This document shows, piece by piece, positions 16,423 through 24,746 of a stretch of DNA of 64,000 nucleotides (position 1 is the first letter of the stretch; each line of letters opens with the position of its first letter). The translations under genes and the position numbers were made by a program. This DNA is from Methylococcaceae bacterium UBA975. GTDB lineage: Bacteria > Pseudomonadota > Gammaproteobacteria > Methylococcales > Cycloclasticaceae. Below the pieces are notes generated by a model. The model ran no database searches. It saw only the letters and a list, made by a program, of their open reading frames with translations, and was not told the DNA's origin. The stretch is taken from positions 1-64,000 of the forward strand of contig DBBV01000011.1 in assembly GCA_002292375.1 (NCBI GenBank). The letters run 5' to 3'.

Positions 16423-19422
16423 CTAATCCTTATCTAAATTTGTGTGTCGTTGCAAAATCAGCTCAATCGCTTGGACTAGATCATGGTTGCTGGTTTTGGA
16501 CTTAACGAGGCTCGCATCTACACTATTACCTAGATCCTCAGTTCTGTCTAGTGCAGAAAAAACCACGACAGGAACCGGGGGCGTTTTGCTGGCGAGTTTC
16601 GGCAGCAAAGTCGCGCCAGAGCCATCGGGTAACATTAAGTCCAAAATCACTAAATCGTAAGAATTAGTTAACTTTGAATGGGCTGTTTTTAGGTTGTGGG
16701 CGACGTCTATCGTGGCTTTGCCCTTTAGCAAGGTGCCTACTAGGGTAACAATATCCGGGTCGTCTTCGACGTGTAATATAGTAAACTGGTGATCCGACTT
16801 CCCTCGCAGCGCGTGTCGAATAGCCATGGCTAATCGATTTTGATCTATCGGCTTTTCGAGCCAGTCGTATATCGATAGCGCATCGCCATTGAGTTGTTTT
16901 TTACCACCGTCGGCAACCGCTGAAATAACGATAATGGGTAACTCAGACAGACCCTCAGTTTGTTTGAGCTCTTTGAAAAAATCGATACCGCTTTGCCCCG
17001 GTAGCATTAAATCTAAGGTCATTGCTGCGTATTGTTTTTTTAATAAACATTCTTTTGCTTGTTCGGCGCTGCCCGCTATATCGGCGCTATAGCCTTTCTT
17101 CTCCAGCATGATTTTAAGTAAACGGGCCACATCTAAATCATCTTCACAGATTAAAATGTGTTCAGAAGGGGTGTCTCCAGCCAGCTCGTTTTCAACTATG
17201 GTTTGGTCATGAATAGGCAGTTCAAAATAAAAGCGGGTTTTTTTATCTGCTTCAGACTCATAATCGATCCGACCGTCCAGTTTTTCTATAATAGCCTTGC
17301 AGATACTAAGGCCGAGTCCTGTACCGCCTTGTTGTTTAGTGGATGATGAGTCGGCCTGCGAAAATTTATTAAAGATACGGTCTTTGAACTCGTCGGGTAT
17401 GCCGGCGCCATAATCGATAACACTGACCTGAACGAGGTCTTGTATTATTTGAACGTCAACATCAACCGTTGAATTGAGGTGAGAGAATTTTGCCGCATTT
17501 GACAACAAATTGGTCATAACTTGGATCAATCGGTCGCTATCGGCCAACACATGGCAAGGGGGGGCTCGCTTGGTGATATTAAATTTTACACCATGCTCAT
17601 CGCCATAGGCTTGATTGGCTAAAATGGACTCTTCAACTAACTGATTAATATCTATGGCCTTAAGCTTAAGCTCCATCTTGCCGGACTCTATTTTCTCCAC
17701 ATCTAAAATATCGTTGATTAAACGCACTAAACGCGCACTGTTGTTGCTGGCAATTTTTAATAACGGTGTACAAGTATCAGGTACTTTCCCCATTGCGCCG
17801 CTCAGCATTAATTCCAAGGCGCCCTGAATAGACGTCAGTGGGGTTCGTAGCTCATGACTAACGGTAGAAATAAACTCGTTTTTCATGGTATCTACGCGCT
17901 TGCGTTCGGTAATATCCCTGAACAAACCGCTAAACATAAGTTCCCCGCCAACGTGTAACTCACTGATTGATAATTCCATTGGGAATATCACACCGCCCTT
18001 TCGCAGGCCCTTAACCTCGCGCGAGCTACCAATAATTTTGCCTTCCCCGGAGCTTTTATAATTAAGCAAAAAATAATCGTACTCTTTGTGATACGACTCG
18101 GGCATTAGAATTTTTAAATTTTGTCCTTTAGCTTCAGACAACGGGTAGCCAAATATTTTTTCTGCAGCGGGATTCATACTTTCAATTAGCCCGTGTTTAT
18201 CTATGGTGATAATGCCATCGATTACTGTGGTGATAACGGAACGATAGCGAGACTCCCTGTTCTGAATTTCCAGCTCAAAATTCTTACGTTCGGTAATGTC
18301 GCGCACCAAGCCAGAAAAAAGTTGTTGCCCATTGATATTCATTTCACTGACCGATAACTCCATAGGGAAAACCGAACGGTCTTTACGTAAACCACTCACT
18401 TCACGGCCGATGCCAATAATTTTTTTAACCCCCGTTTGTTTGTAGTGTTGCAAGTAACCGTCGTGTTCGCTGCGGTAAGGTTCTGGCATTAATAGATTAA
18501 TATTTTTACCGATCAGCTCGTCTTTTGAAAAGCCAAACATCTTTAACGCCATTGAGTTGATGCTTTCTATCAGGCCCATATTGTTGATGGTAATAATGCC
18601 TTCAATTGAGGATTCGATAACAGTTTGAAGTCGAGTTTGTTTGTCTTCAGCCTCTTGGCTGCGCAGTTGAATGGCCTCTGTGGCTTTATTAAAAGCACGG
18701 CTAAGTTGACCTAATTCATCAGTCCCCAGTTCTTCCATTTTGCCGCTGTAATTTCCATTAGCCATTTTATTCGCCTTAATCGCAAGGGCGTTAATCGGTT
18801 GGGCTATACTCCGAATTAATAAAACAGCCAAGATCAAGTAGAGCATTGCAACCCCGATTAACAACATGAGCTCAATACGTTGTTGTTCTACACGGTGTTG
18901 TTCAAACTCACTTTTTCTGAGTGATAATAAGCTTGACTCTTCGTTTGCCATGGCGGCTAAAATATGGCGAATCTCTTCCTCTATAGCCAAGGTATGTAGG
19001 GTTATTGTTACCGCTCCTTCTGAGGGTGAAGTTTGAGCTAAAGAAATTGCTTTTTCGAGTGCTGCTAATTCTTTTTGCAGTAGTGCATCGAGCTCTTTAA
19101 CGCGTAATCGTTGGATCGGGTTACCTTTCGTTAAACGGCGTAAAGTAGCTAGCTGGCTCTCTATGTCATTGACGCTAACTAAATACAAGTCGAGCGAGTC
19201 TTTTTCATGGCCGATAAGGTAGTCTCTTTCGCCAATTTCTGCGCGTTGGATAGCGCTTAGTAAAGCACTGATTGTGTTATTGACTTCGTAGGTTTGGACT
19301 ATACCGTTACGTAACGCGTCTGATTCACGGTGCGTTGACTCGAGCATGGCCGAAAAAATGATCAGTGCAGGGATGATGGGTAAGACAAAGGCTATAATTT
19401 TAGAACGTATACTGAGGTTCAT
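16423..19422 (-). CDS. Hybrid sensor histidine kinase, CHASE3-HAMP-PAS-PAS-HK-REC-REC
   Basis: The 999-residue membrane kinase has two membrane helices (about 9-26 and 184-204) enclosing a periplasmic CHASE3-like domain. A HAMP domain follows (about 205-257). Two closely similar PAS domains span about 265-380 and 392-508. The kinase core has His523 in VSHELRTPLTSIQG, Asn642 in LLSNAAKF and the G box GGTGLGLSI. Two receivers follow with Asp804 and Asp928. PAS1 keeps His320 and Arg340, at the same 20-residue spacing as the haem ligand H200 and R220 of Bradyrhizobium FixL; PAS2 has Tyr448 in the His position. The start has a GGAG Shine-Dalgarno. It heads the relay run after the repeat protein. 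Confidence 0.93.
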   Translation of the reverse strand: MNLSIRSKIIAFVLPIIPALIIFSAMLESTHRESDALRNGIVQTYEVNNTISALLSAIQRAEIGERDYLIGHEKDSLDLYLVSVNDIESQLATLRRLTKGNPIQRLRVKELDALLQKELAALEKAISLAQTSPSEGAVTITLHTLAIEEEIRHILAAMANEESSLLSLRKSEFEQHRVEQQRIELMLLIGVAMLYLILAVLLIRSIAQPINALAIKANKMANGNYSGKMEELGTDELGQLSRAFNKATEAIQLRSQEAEDKQTRLQTVIESSIEGIITINNMGLIESINSMALKMFGFSKDELIGKNINLLMPEPYRSEHDGYLQHYKQTGVKKIIGIGREVSGLRKDRSVFPMELSVSEMNINGQQLFSGLVRDITERKNFELEIQNRESRYRSVITTVIDGIITIDKHGLIESMNPAAEKIFGYPLSEAKGQNLKILMPESYHKEYDYFLLNYKSSGEGKIIGSSREVKGLRKGGVIFPMELSISELHVGGELMFSGLFRDITERKRVDTMKNEFISTVSHELRTPLTSIQGALELMLSGAMGKVPDTCTPLLKIASNNSARLVRLINDILDVEKIESGKMELKLKAIDINQLVEESILANQAYGDEHGVKFNITKRAPPCHVLADSDRLIQVMTNLLSNAAKFSHLNSTVDVDVQIIQDLVQVSVIDYGAGIPDEFKDRIFNKFSQADSSSTKQQGGTGLGLSICKAIIEKLDGRIDYESEADKKTRFYFELPIHDQTIVENELAGDTPSEHILICEDDLDVARLLKIMLEKKGYSADIAGSAEQAKECLLKKQYAAMTLDLMLPGQSGIDFFKELKQTEGLSELPIIVISAVADGGKKQLNGDALSIYDWLEKPIDQNRLAMAIRHALRGKSDHQFTILHVEDDPDIVTLVGTLLKGKATIDVAHNLKTAHSKLTNSYDLVILDLMLPDGSGATLLPKLASKTPPVPVVVFSALDRTEDLGNSVDASLVKSKTSNHDLVQAIELILQRHTNLDKD

Positions 19423-19492
19423 TGCTAGCTCCTATTAGCCTGTAAGTTTAATGTTTGATGGATGATGTTGTTGTAGATGCTTGATTAGATCG

Positions 19493-20407
19493 TCATAACA
19501 TGCACTCGGTAATGGCGATAGCCTTGCCCACCTTGGCAAACACATCAACGGGTTTTTTGTCCCGCACCTTGGGAGATAAAATTGTAGGGCGTGTAATCGG
19601 TAAGGCGGCTTTAATGTCGGCGACATTGGCTAAGATATTATTCATTAGCTCGAGCACGTCGGCGGGTTTTATTTCCCCAGCATTGGCCGCTAAGTATCGG
19701 TCGATGACGGCATCTTTTGCGCCAAACTCAGCATGTAACTTGTTGACGGCTTGATGTAATTGAAACCCAAGGGTATACACATCTGCTGGCTGCTTATCTA
19801 AGGTTGCGGGTAAGGTTTTGAAGTCGCAATTAATGTTTAACGATAAACGAATGGTTTCAAGGTCATCAAGAAGGGTTAGCACAATCCGGTAAACGTCTTT
19901 GGGTTGTTGGATTGGCGCGCCTAAGCTTTCCAGCATCTGGTTTACTTTTATTAAATTACGATAAACGTCGCTGGGCGTTTTGCCGCTCACGAAGGGGGGC
20001 TCTGCCACCATGGCTGTAGGGTGAATGTCGACTCTAAGCTCACGTGTGGCGCTTAAAATTTGGTTAACCAGCTGCCATACGTTTTCAGGTGTGACGGTTC
20101 TCACAGTGAGCAGGGGGTCTGACTCGGTTGGTAACTTGTGTAAGGACCTTAGGGCTTGTACACGCAACATCACTTCGCGCGCTTTTTGTAGTACATGGCG
20201 AGGCTCTCGCCCTTCGGGGGCGTAATGAATTGGCTTGGATTCAACTTTTTTGAGCTGCTGTACAGCAGCTAACTCTAAGGCGATTTTTTCAGTGAGTTGA
20301 TAGACGTGGCTGGGTGTGGTTGTAGAGGAAAACTGAACCTGGTAAACGACGTACGCGAGCACTATAAAAAACAGTAAATACAGCAAATTCCACGGTTTTT
20401 TTAGCAT
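19493..20407 (-). CDS. Membrane-anchored protein with eight tandem ~38-residue repeats
   Basis: I know no function for this 304-residue protein. Residues 7-23 form a single N-terminal membrane helix with a short basic cytoplasmic end, so the rest is probably periplasmic. The remainder contains eight repeats beginning with xPxxV plus an aromatic or Leu: TPSHVY (31), EPRHVL (68), TPENVW (106), TPSDVY (144), QPKDVY (168), QPADVY (206), KPADVL (247) and KPVDVF (285). Spacing is 37, 38, 38, 24, 38, 41 and 38. Each motif is followed by an amphipathic helix-like stretch, suggesting a helical solenoid. It lies 70 nt upstream of the hybrid kinase, same strand, and may be its periplasmic partner (inference). 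The last repeat is short; another frame stays open to 19435. Confidence 0.85.
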   Translation of the reverse strand: MLKKPWNLLYLLFFIVLAYVVYQVQFSSTTTPSHVYQLTEKIALELAAVQQLKKVESKPIHYAPEGREPRHVLQKAREVMLRVQALRSLHKLPTESDPLLTVRTVTPENVWQLVNQILSATRELRVDIHPTAMVAEPPFVSGKTPSDVYRNLIKVNQMLESLGAPIQQPKDVYRIVLTLLDDLETIRLSLNINCDFKTLPATLDKQPADVYTLGFQLHQAVNKLHAEFGAKDAVIDRYLAANAGEIKPADVLELMNNILANVADIKAALPITRPTILSPKVRDKKPVDVFAKVGKAIAITECML

Positions 20408-20601
20408 GGCTTTTTCATAGTTTTAGTGACCAGCGATGTCATTTTTAACTGAAGAGTTAAGCATAATCGCCTAGTTGAGGCAACCGAATTCTAACAGGAG
20501 TTAGCCTTATCTCTTCCGTTGCCGAAATGATTGTATCGTGCTGCTTTTATCATTGTCGTCTTGGGCTAAGGTGGTATATTGTTTTTTTAACTTGAGATTT
20601 C

Positions 20602-21486
20602 ATGGTGCGCATTAAAACCTTGCCTTTTGCTTGGCTGCTATTGGCTTTAGTCGTCATTATTTGGGGCTCTAACTGGTCGATCATGAAAATCGGTCTTCGG
20701 TCGATAGATCCTTTATGGTTTGCAGCGGCAAGATTAACGATCGCCCTATGTGCTACAACATTATTATTGTTTTTTATGGGGCGGCTCAGATGGCCTCACA
20801 AGCAAGACATGCCGATAGTTTTTGGGGTAGGTATCATGCAGTTTGCGGTGTTTTTGGTTTTAATTAACGAAGGACTAACGTCGGTAAATGCTGGCCGTGC
20901 GGCTGTACTGGCTTATACCACACCGCTATGGGTAACCCCGGGGGCTCACTTTTTTTTAAACGAGGCTGTGTCACGGCTCAAGTTACTCGGCGTTAGTATT
21001 GGTCTTTGCGGTTTGATCATTTTGTTTAACCCCATGGGGTTTGACTGGACTGATCCTGCCGTCGTAAAAGGCAACGCTTTATTACTGATTGCTGCTTTGG
21101 TGTGGGCCATATCGATTTTGCACGTAAGAAAGCACCAATGGAAAGCCAGCGTGTTGGAACTGACGCCATGGCAGTTACTGGTTGCTTTGTTCATTGTCGT
21201 GCCAATTGCTTGGTTTGCTGATACGCGTCATGTTGAATGGAGTACGGAGCTCGTGTGGATTTTGCTCTACAACGGTATTTTAGGTACCGCCTTAGCCCAA
21301 TGGGCCTCTATTCGTGCAACGCAATTACTCCCCGCAGTGACCGTATCCTTAGGTTTTTTGATGGTACCGCTCGCCGGCATCTTTTTCTCAGTTATTTGGT
21401 TGAATGAAGCCGTTACCTTGACGCTGGGTTTGGGAACGTTATTGATTGTAGGCGGCTTATTATTGCAGTCAAACCATAAAAAGTAA
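20602..21486 (+). CDS. EamA-family (DMT superfamily) transporter
   Basis: The 294-residue protein has about ten membrane helices in two EamA repeats. The first starts LLLALVVIIWGSNWSIMKIGLRSIDPLWFAAARL, a typical EamA opening; the second includes AALVWAISILHVRK and ends in LGTLLIVGGLLLQS. Family members export or import amino acids, nucleosides or other small metabolites, and the substrate cannot be read from sequence. It diverges from the repeat-protein gene across a 194-nt gap and converges on the DNA glycosylase gene with 10 nt between stops. Confidence 0.93.
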   Translation: MVRIKTLPFAWLLLALVVIIWGSNWSIMKIGLRSIDPLWFAAARLTIALCATTLLLFFMGRLRWPHKQDMPIVFGVGIMQFAVFLVLINEGLTSVNAGRAAVLAYTTPLWVTPGAHFFLNEAVSRLKLLGVSIGLCGLIILFNPMGFDWTDPAVVKGNALLLIAALVWAISILHVRKHQWKASVLELTPWQLLVALFIVVPIAWFADTRHVEWSTELVWILLYNGILGTALAQWASIRATQLLPAVTVSLGFLMVPLAGIFFSVIWLNEAVTLTLGLGTLLIVGGLLLQSNHKK

Positions 21487-21496
21487 GCGCTACGGC

Positions 21497-22114
21497 TTAG
21501 CCAAGGCTGCGCCATAAGTACCAGCTAGCAATGGTTCTATACGGTTGCCACTGACTCGCTATTTGTTCGCATTCGGTCACAGAGGGCAGTGCTTTTAATG
21601 CCTTAATTGACTGCACTGCTTTTCTAAGGCCCAAGTCACCAGAGGCAAAAATATCCAGCCGCTTTAGGCCAAACATCAAAAAGATATCAGCAGTCCACGG
21701 ACCGATGCCTTTGAGTTGACATACTGTTTGTTTAACCTGTTGATCGGATTGATGTTGCAACTGGTCAAAGGTTGTTTTTTCGGTTCGCGCAAAGTCAATT
21801 AGCTGTTGCAGGGTGTTTATTTTGGCTTGAGACATGCCGGCTTGTTTAAAGTCTTGTTGCGTAAGGTGTGCAAATGCCTCGGGCGTTACGTTGTCCTGTG
21901 TTAACGCGTGAACCCTTTGTTGAATAGCAGCGGCTGCTTTAACTGAAAGCTGTTGCGCAATAATTGCGTGCACTAAGGCTTCAAAGGGCGTTTTGCTAAA
22001 AGGGCGGAGGTCAAAAGCCGGGCCGCTTTGGATAAGGGTACCCAACGCAGGGTCGGCATTAATTAACCAGCGTTCCGCTTTTTCTACCTCGCTGGAAAGG
22101 CGTTGAAGCGACAT
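21497..22114 (-). CDS. DNA-3-methyladenine glycosylase II (AlkA-like)
   Basis: The 205-residue base-excision enzyme of the HhH-GPD superfamily has PFEALVHAIIAQQLSVKAAAAI near the start. The helix-hairpin-helix is LKGIGPWTADIFLMFGLKRLDIF, and the catalytic Asp lies in FASGDLGLRKAV. The end WQPYRTIASWYLWRSL is typical of AlkA-type enzymes. It is shorter than E. coli AlkA because it lacks the N-terminal TBP-like domain, as do many bacterial relatives. It lies 1 nt after the cation transporter gene on the same strand. Confidence 0.93.
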   Translation of the reverse strand: MSLQRLSSEVEKAERWLINADPALGTLIQSGPAFDLRPFSKTPFEALVHAIIAQQLSVKAAAAIQQRVHALTQDNVTPEAFAHLTQQDFKQAGMSQAKINTLQQLIDFARTEKTTFDQLQHQSDQQVKQTVCQLKGIGPWTADIFLMFGLKRLDIFASGDLGLRKAVQSIKALKALPSVTECEQIASQWQPYRTIASWYLWRSLG

Positions 22115-22115
22115 T

Positions 22116-23048
22116 TTAGTACGTACGTTGTGGCACGGTTAATGCGCTCCACGCGCCAGCTTCGATGAATATGCGCTTTACCCTTGGGAAGGCCTGCTTT
22201 ATTTGCAAATCAATATCGGCGATGGTTTGTTCCAGCTCTGTAATACTAAGGTCGTCTTTAAAGTCCACATTCATGGTGACTAAAATGTAGTCAGGCCCCA
22301 TGTGCATAGTGAGTAATTCGTTAATCGCATCAACCGTGGAAAACCGATCAGTTATATTGCGAATGCCTTTGACCAGCTCTGGGTTGGCGCTTTCACCAAT
22401 CAATAGGCTTTGTGTTTCATACGCTAACCAAATAGCTGTGCCGCCGAGTATTAAGCCGATAAAAACAGAGGCGATACCATCGTATAATGGATCGCCGGTG
22501 TATTGTGTTATGGCGATACCGGTAAACGCGACGAGTAGGCCTAGCATCGCGGCTGAGTCTTCAAAAAGAACCACAAAAAGGGTGGGGTCTTTGCCCCGCT
22601 TAACGGCATCTAAATAGCCCCATTTGCCTTTACTGCGGGTAAATTCACGTAGCGCAAAACCCCAGGCCGCGCCCTCGAATACCAAAGCCGAACCCAGAAC
22701 AATATAGCTCAGGGTGGGGTCACCCATTTTGCTGGGGGCGAGGATATGGTGAATGCCTTCGTAAATAGAAATGCCAGCACCTACCGCAAAAATTAATATA
22801 GCGACAACAAAGCTCCAAAAATAGATTTCTTTGCCGTGACCAAAAGGAAATTTTTCGTCGGCGGGTCGTTGCGCGCGCTTTAAGCCGTGTAGGAGTAGGA
22901 CTTGATTACCGGTGTCAACCAACGAATGAATGCCCTCCGATAGCATCGCCGAGCTGCCTGAATAAAAAGCGGCAATAAATTTAGTGACTGAAATTAGGCT
23001 ATTGCCTGCAAGGGCAGCATAAATGACTTTCTTGGACGACGATGACAT
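22116..23048 (-). CDS. Cation diffusion facilitator family transporter
   Basis: The 310-residue protein shows the CDF pattern: six membrane helices, then a cytoplasmic C-terminal domain from about residue 215. The metal site in helix 2 is LSEGIHSLVDTGNQ, with the SxxxHxxxD spacing, preceded by the helix 1 stretch FIAAFYSGSSAM. FPFGHGKEIYFW is another family signature. Such proteins export Zn, Fe, Co or Mn with proton exchange; the metal is not clear here. It precedes the AlkA-like gene by 1 nt. Its start is about 130 nt from the divergent gene at 23180. Confidence 0.93.
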   Translation of the reverse strand: MSSSSKKVIYAALAGNSLISVTKFIAAFYSGSSAMLSEGIHSLVDTGNQVLLLHGLKRAQRPADEKFPFGHGKEIYFWSFVVAILIFAVGAGISIYEGIHHILAPSKMGDPTLSYIVLGSALVFEGAAWGFALREFTRSKGKWGYLDAVKRGKDPTLFVVLFEDSAAMLGLLVAFTGIAITQYTGDPLYDGIASVFIGLILGGTAIWLAYETQSLLIGESANPELVKGIRNITDRFSTVDAINELLTMHMGPDYILVTMNVDFKDDLSITELEQTIADIDLQIKQAFPRVKRIFIEAGAWSALTVPQRTY

Positions 23049-23179
23049 GGTTTTGAATGAATTGAATGCGTCGTGCCAGTGTCGCCATATTTTGTGCTGC
23101 TGTAAAGGTTTATCAGGCTTGAAACTGAGTTAATATAGCGTAGTATTATTGAAGTAAAATAATAACGATGGGCTAAAAA

Positions 23180-23632
23180 ATGTATGAGCTATCGATCCGC
23201 CGATACGGTGCCGGATTGCTTACGGTTGTCGTCGCACTTATTCTAATTACACCACTGTGTGGCGCTTTATTTGATTGTGGCTGCACTTGGCCATGGGCCG
23301 GACTAGAAAGCCATTGCAATATATATAAGCCACAGATCGAACAGCCTTGTCCTTGGTGTGCCTCTATAGTGGCAGGTGTTCTGTCGGTTGGCTTGGCAGT
23401 TTTGACAGGCTTTTGGCTTGCTACAAAGGATGTAAAGTCGCGGCATGATATTCATGACGCTGTGCTCGCGGGTTGGCAGCGTTCTAAGCAATCCCTGGGT
23501 TTTATCAAGCGCGTAGTGACGGGCTTGCTCGGGGTTTTAGTTGTTGCAGTGGCAATGGGGTGGCTGTCCGCGTACTGGCAGGATTACCCGTATTTTCTTT
23601 TAACTGAGTGGTTGAACTTTTTTATTTCTTAA
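23180..23632 (+). CDS. Membrane protein with six-cysteine periplasmic loop, unknown function
   Basis: I do not recognise this 150-residue protein. It has three predicted membrane helices (about 11-32, 61-82 and 108-129). Between the first two lies a loop of about 30 residues with C27, C33, C35, C46, C57 and C60; the last pair forms CPWC next to helix 2, like a thiol-redox or metal-binding CxxC. The segment between helices 2 and 3 is charged. The loop is probably periplasmic by charge distribution. It lies 20 nt upstream of the AI-2E family transporter gene on the same strand, so they may be co-transcribed. Confidence 0.75.
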   Translation: MYELSIRRYGAGLLTVVVALILITPLCGALFDCGCTWPWAGLESHCNIYKPQIEQPCPWCASIVAGVLSVGLAVLTGFWLATKDVKSRHDIHDAVLAGWQRSKQSLGFIKRVVTGLLGVLVVAVAMGWLSAYWQDYPYFLLTEWLNFFIS

Positions 23633-23652
23633 CGAAGGTAGCGTAAACACAC

Positions 23653-24726
23653 ATGGAATCAATAAAACAATGGTTAAGCCGTTTACTGTCCAACCCGGAA
23701 GCGTTGGCTTTAATGGGTACGTTGTTAGTCGGCTTATTAGTGATTATCTGGGTCGGCGACGTGTTGTCCCCAGTTCTGGCAAGCTTGGTTATTGCGTACT
23801 TGTTAGAGGGCATGGTGGCTAAGTTTGAATCGTTAGGAGTCGATAGAAAATGGGCAGTTATTGGTTCATTCGGCTTATTTATGGCCCTACTAGCGTATAT
23901 GGTCTTCGGTTTAATTCCCTTGCTTTCGATACAGACTGTGCAACTGGCTCAACAATTGCCGCATATGTTGAATCAAGGGGTTGATCTTTTTATGGCCTTA
24001 CCCGAAAAGTACCCGCAGTTTATTACGGCAGAACAAGTGCAGGTTATTTTTGCTCAGGTCAGTTCAGAGGTGGTTAAATTTGGGCAAGGTTTGCTGTCTT
24101 TATCGGCCGCTTCGGTGCTAAATATCGTTGCGCTGATTATTTACTTATTATTAGTGCCCATGATGGTGTTTTTTTTCTTAATGGACAAAGCACTGATTAC
24201 GGATTGGTTTTCTAGTTTTTTACCTACCAAAAGACGTTTGACTGCAGAAGTTTGGATGAATGTTAACCAGCAAATTGCCAATTACGTCAGAGGTAAGGCG
24301 TGGGAGATTCTCATTGTATGGGTGGCCTGCTTTATTGCCTTTAGCGTATTGGGTTTAAAGTACGCGGTATTATTGAGTTTTTTAGCTGGCCTATCCGTGT
24401 TAGTGCCCTATGTAGGCGCTACCGTGGTCACCATTCCTGTTCTGTTGGTTGCCTATGTGCAATGGAATTGGGGTAATGAGTTTTTGTATTTAACCACGGT
24501 GTATTTAATTATTCAGGCGTTAGATGGCTACGTATTAGTGCCCTTGCTGTTTTCAGAAGTCGTTAACCTGCACCCGGTGGCGATTATTGTGGCGATTTTG
24601 TTTTTTGGTGGTATTTGGGGTTTTTGGGGGGTGTTTTTTGCTATACCATTAGCGACCTTGGTTCAGGCCGTGATGGTGGCTTGGCCGACGCGACACGATA
24701 TGAACGCGATTGATCCAACAACTTAA
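23653..24726 (+). CDS. AI-2E family transporter (PerM/YdgG-like)
   Basis: The 357-residue protein has seven to eight membrane helices with the family pattern: an N-terminal pair (LLVGLLVIIWVGDVLSPVLASLVIAYLLEG), a soluble helical region (about 95-140) and a C-terminal bundle with LSFLAGLSVLVPYVGATVVTIPV and VYLIIQALDGYVLVPLLFSEVVNLHPVAII. Some members are Na/H antiporters or autoinducer-2 exporters, others are uncharacterised permeases. It starts 20 nt after the six-cysteine gene and is 20 nt upstream of the BON-domain gene, so these three may form one operon. Confidence 0.92.
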   Translation: MESIKQWLSRLLSNPEALALMGTLLVGLLVIIWVGDVLSPVLASLVIAYLLEGMVAKFESLGVDRKWAVIGSFGLFMALLAYMVFGLIPLLSIQTVQLAQQLPHMLNQGVDLFMALPEKYPQFITAEQVQVIFAQVSSEVVKFGQGLLSLSAASVLNIVALIIYLLLVPMMVFFFLMDKALITDWFSSFLPTKRRLTAEVWMNVNQQIANYVRGKAWEILIVWVACFIAFSVLGLKYAVLLSFLAGLSVLVPYVGATVVTIPVLLVAYVQWNWGNEFLYLTTVYLIIQALDGYVLVPLLFSEVVNLHPVAIIVAILFFGGIWGFWGVFFAIPLATLVQAVMVAWPTRHDMNAIDPTT

Positions 24727-24746
24727 CTTATAATTAAAGGTATTTC

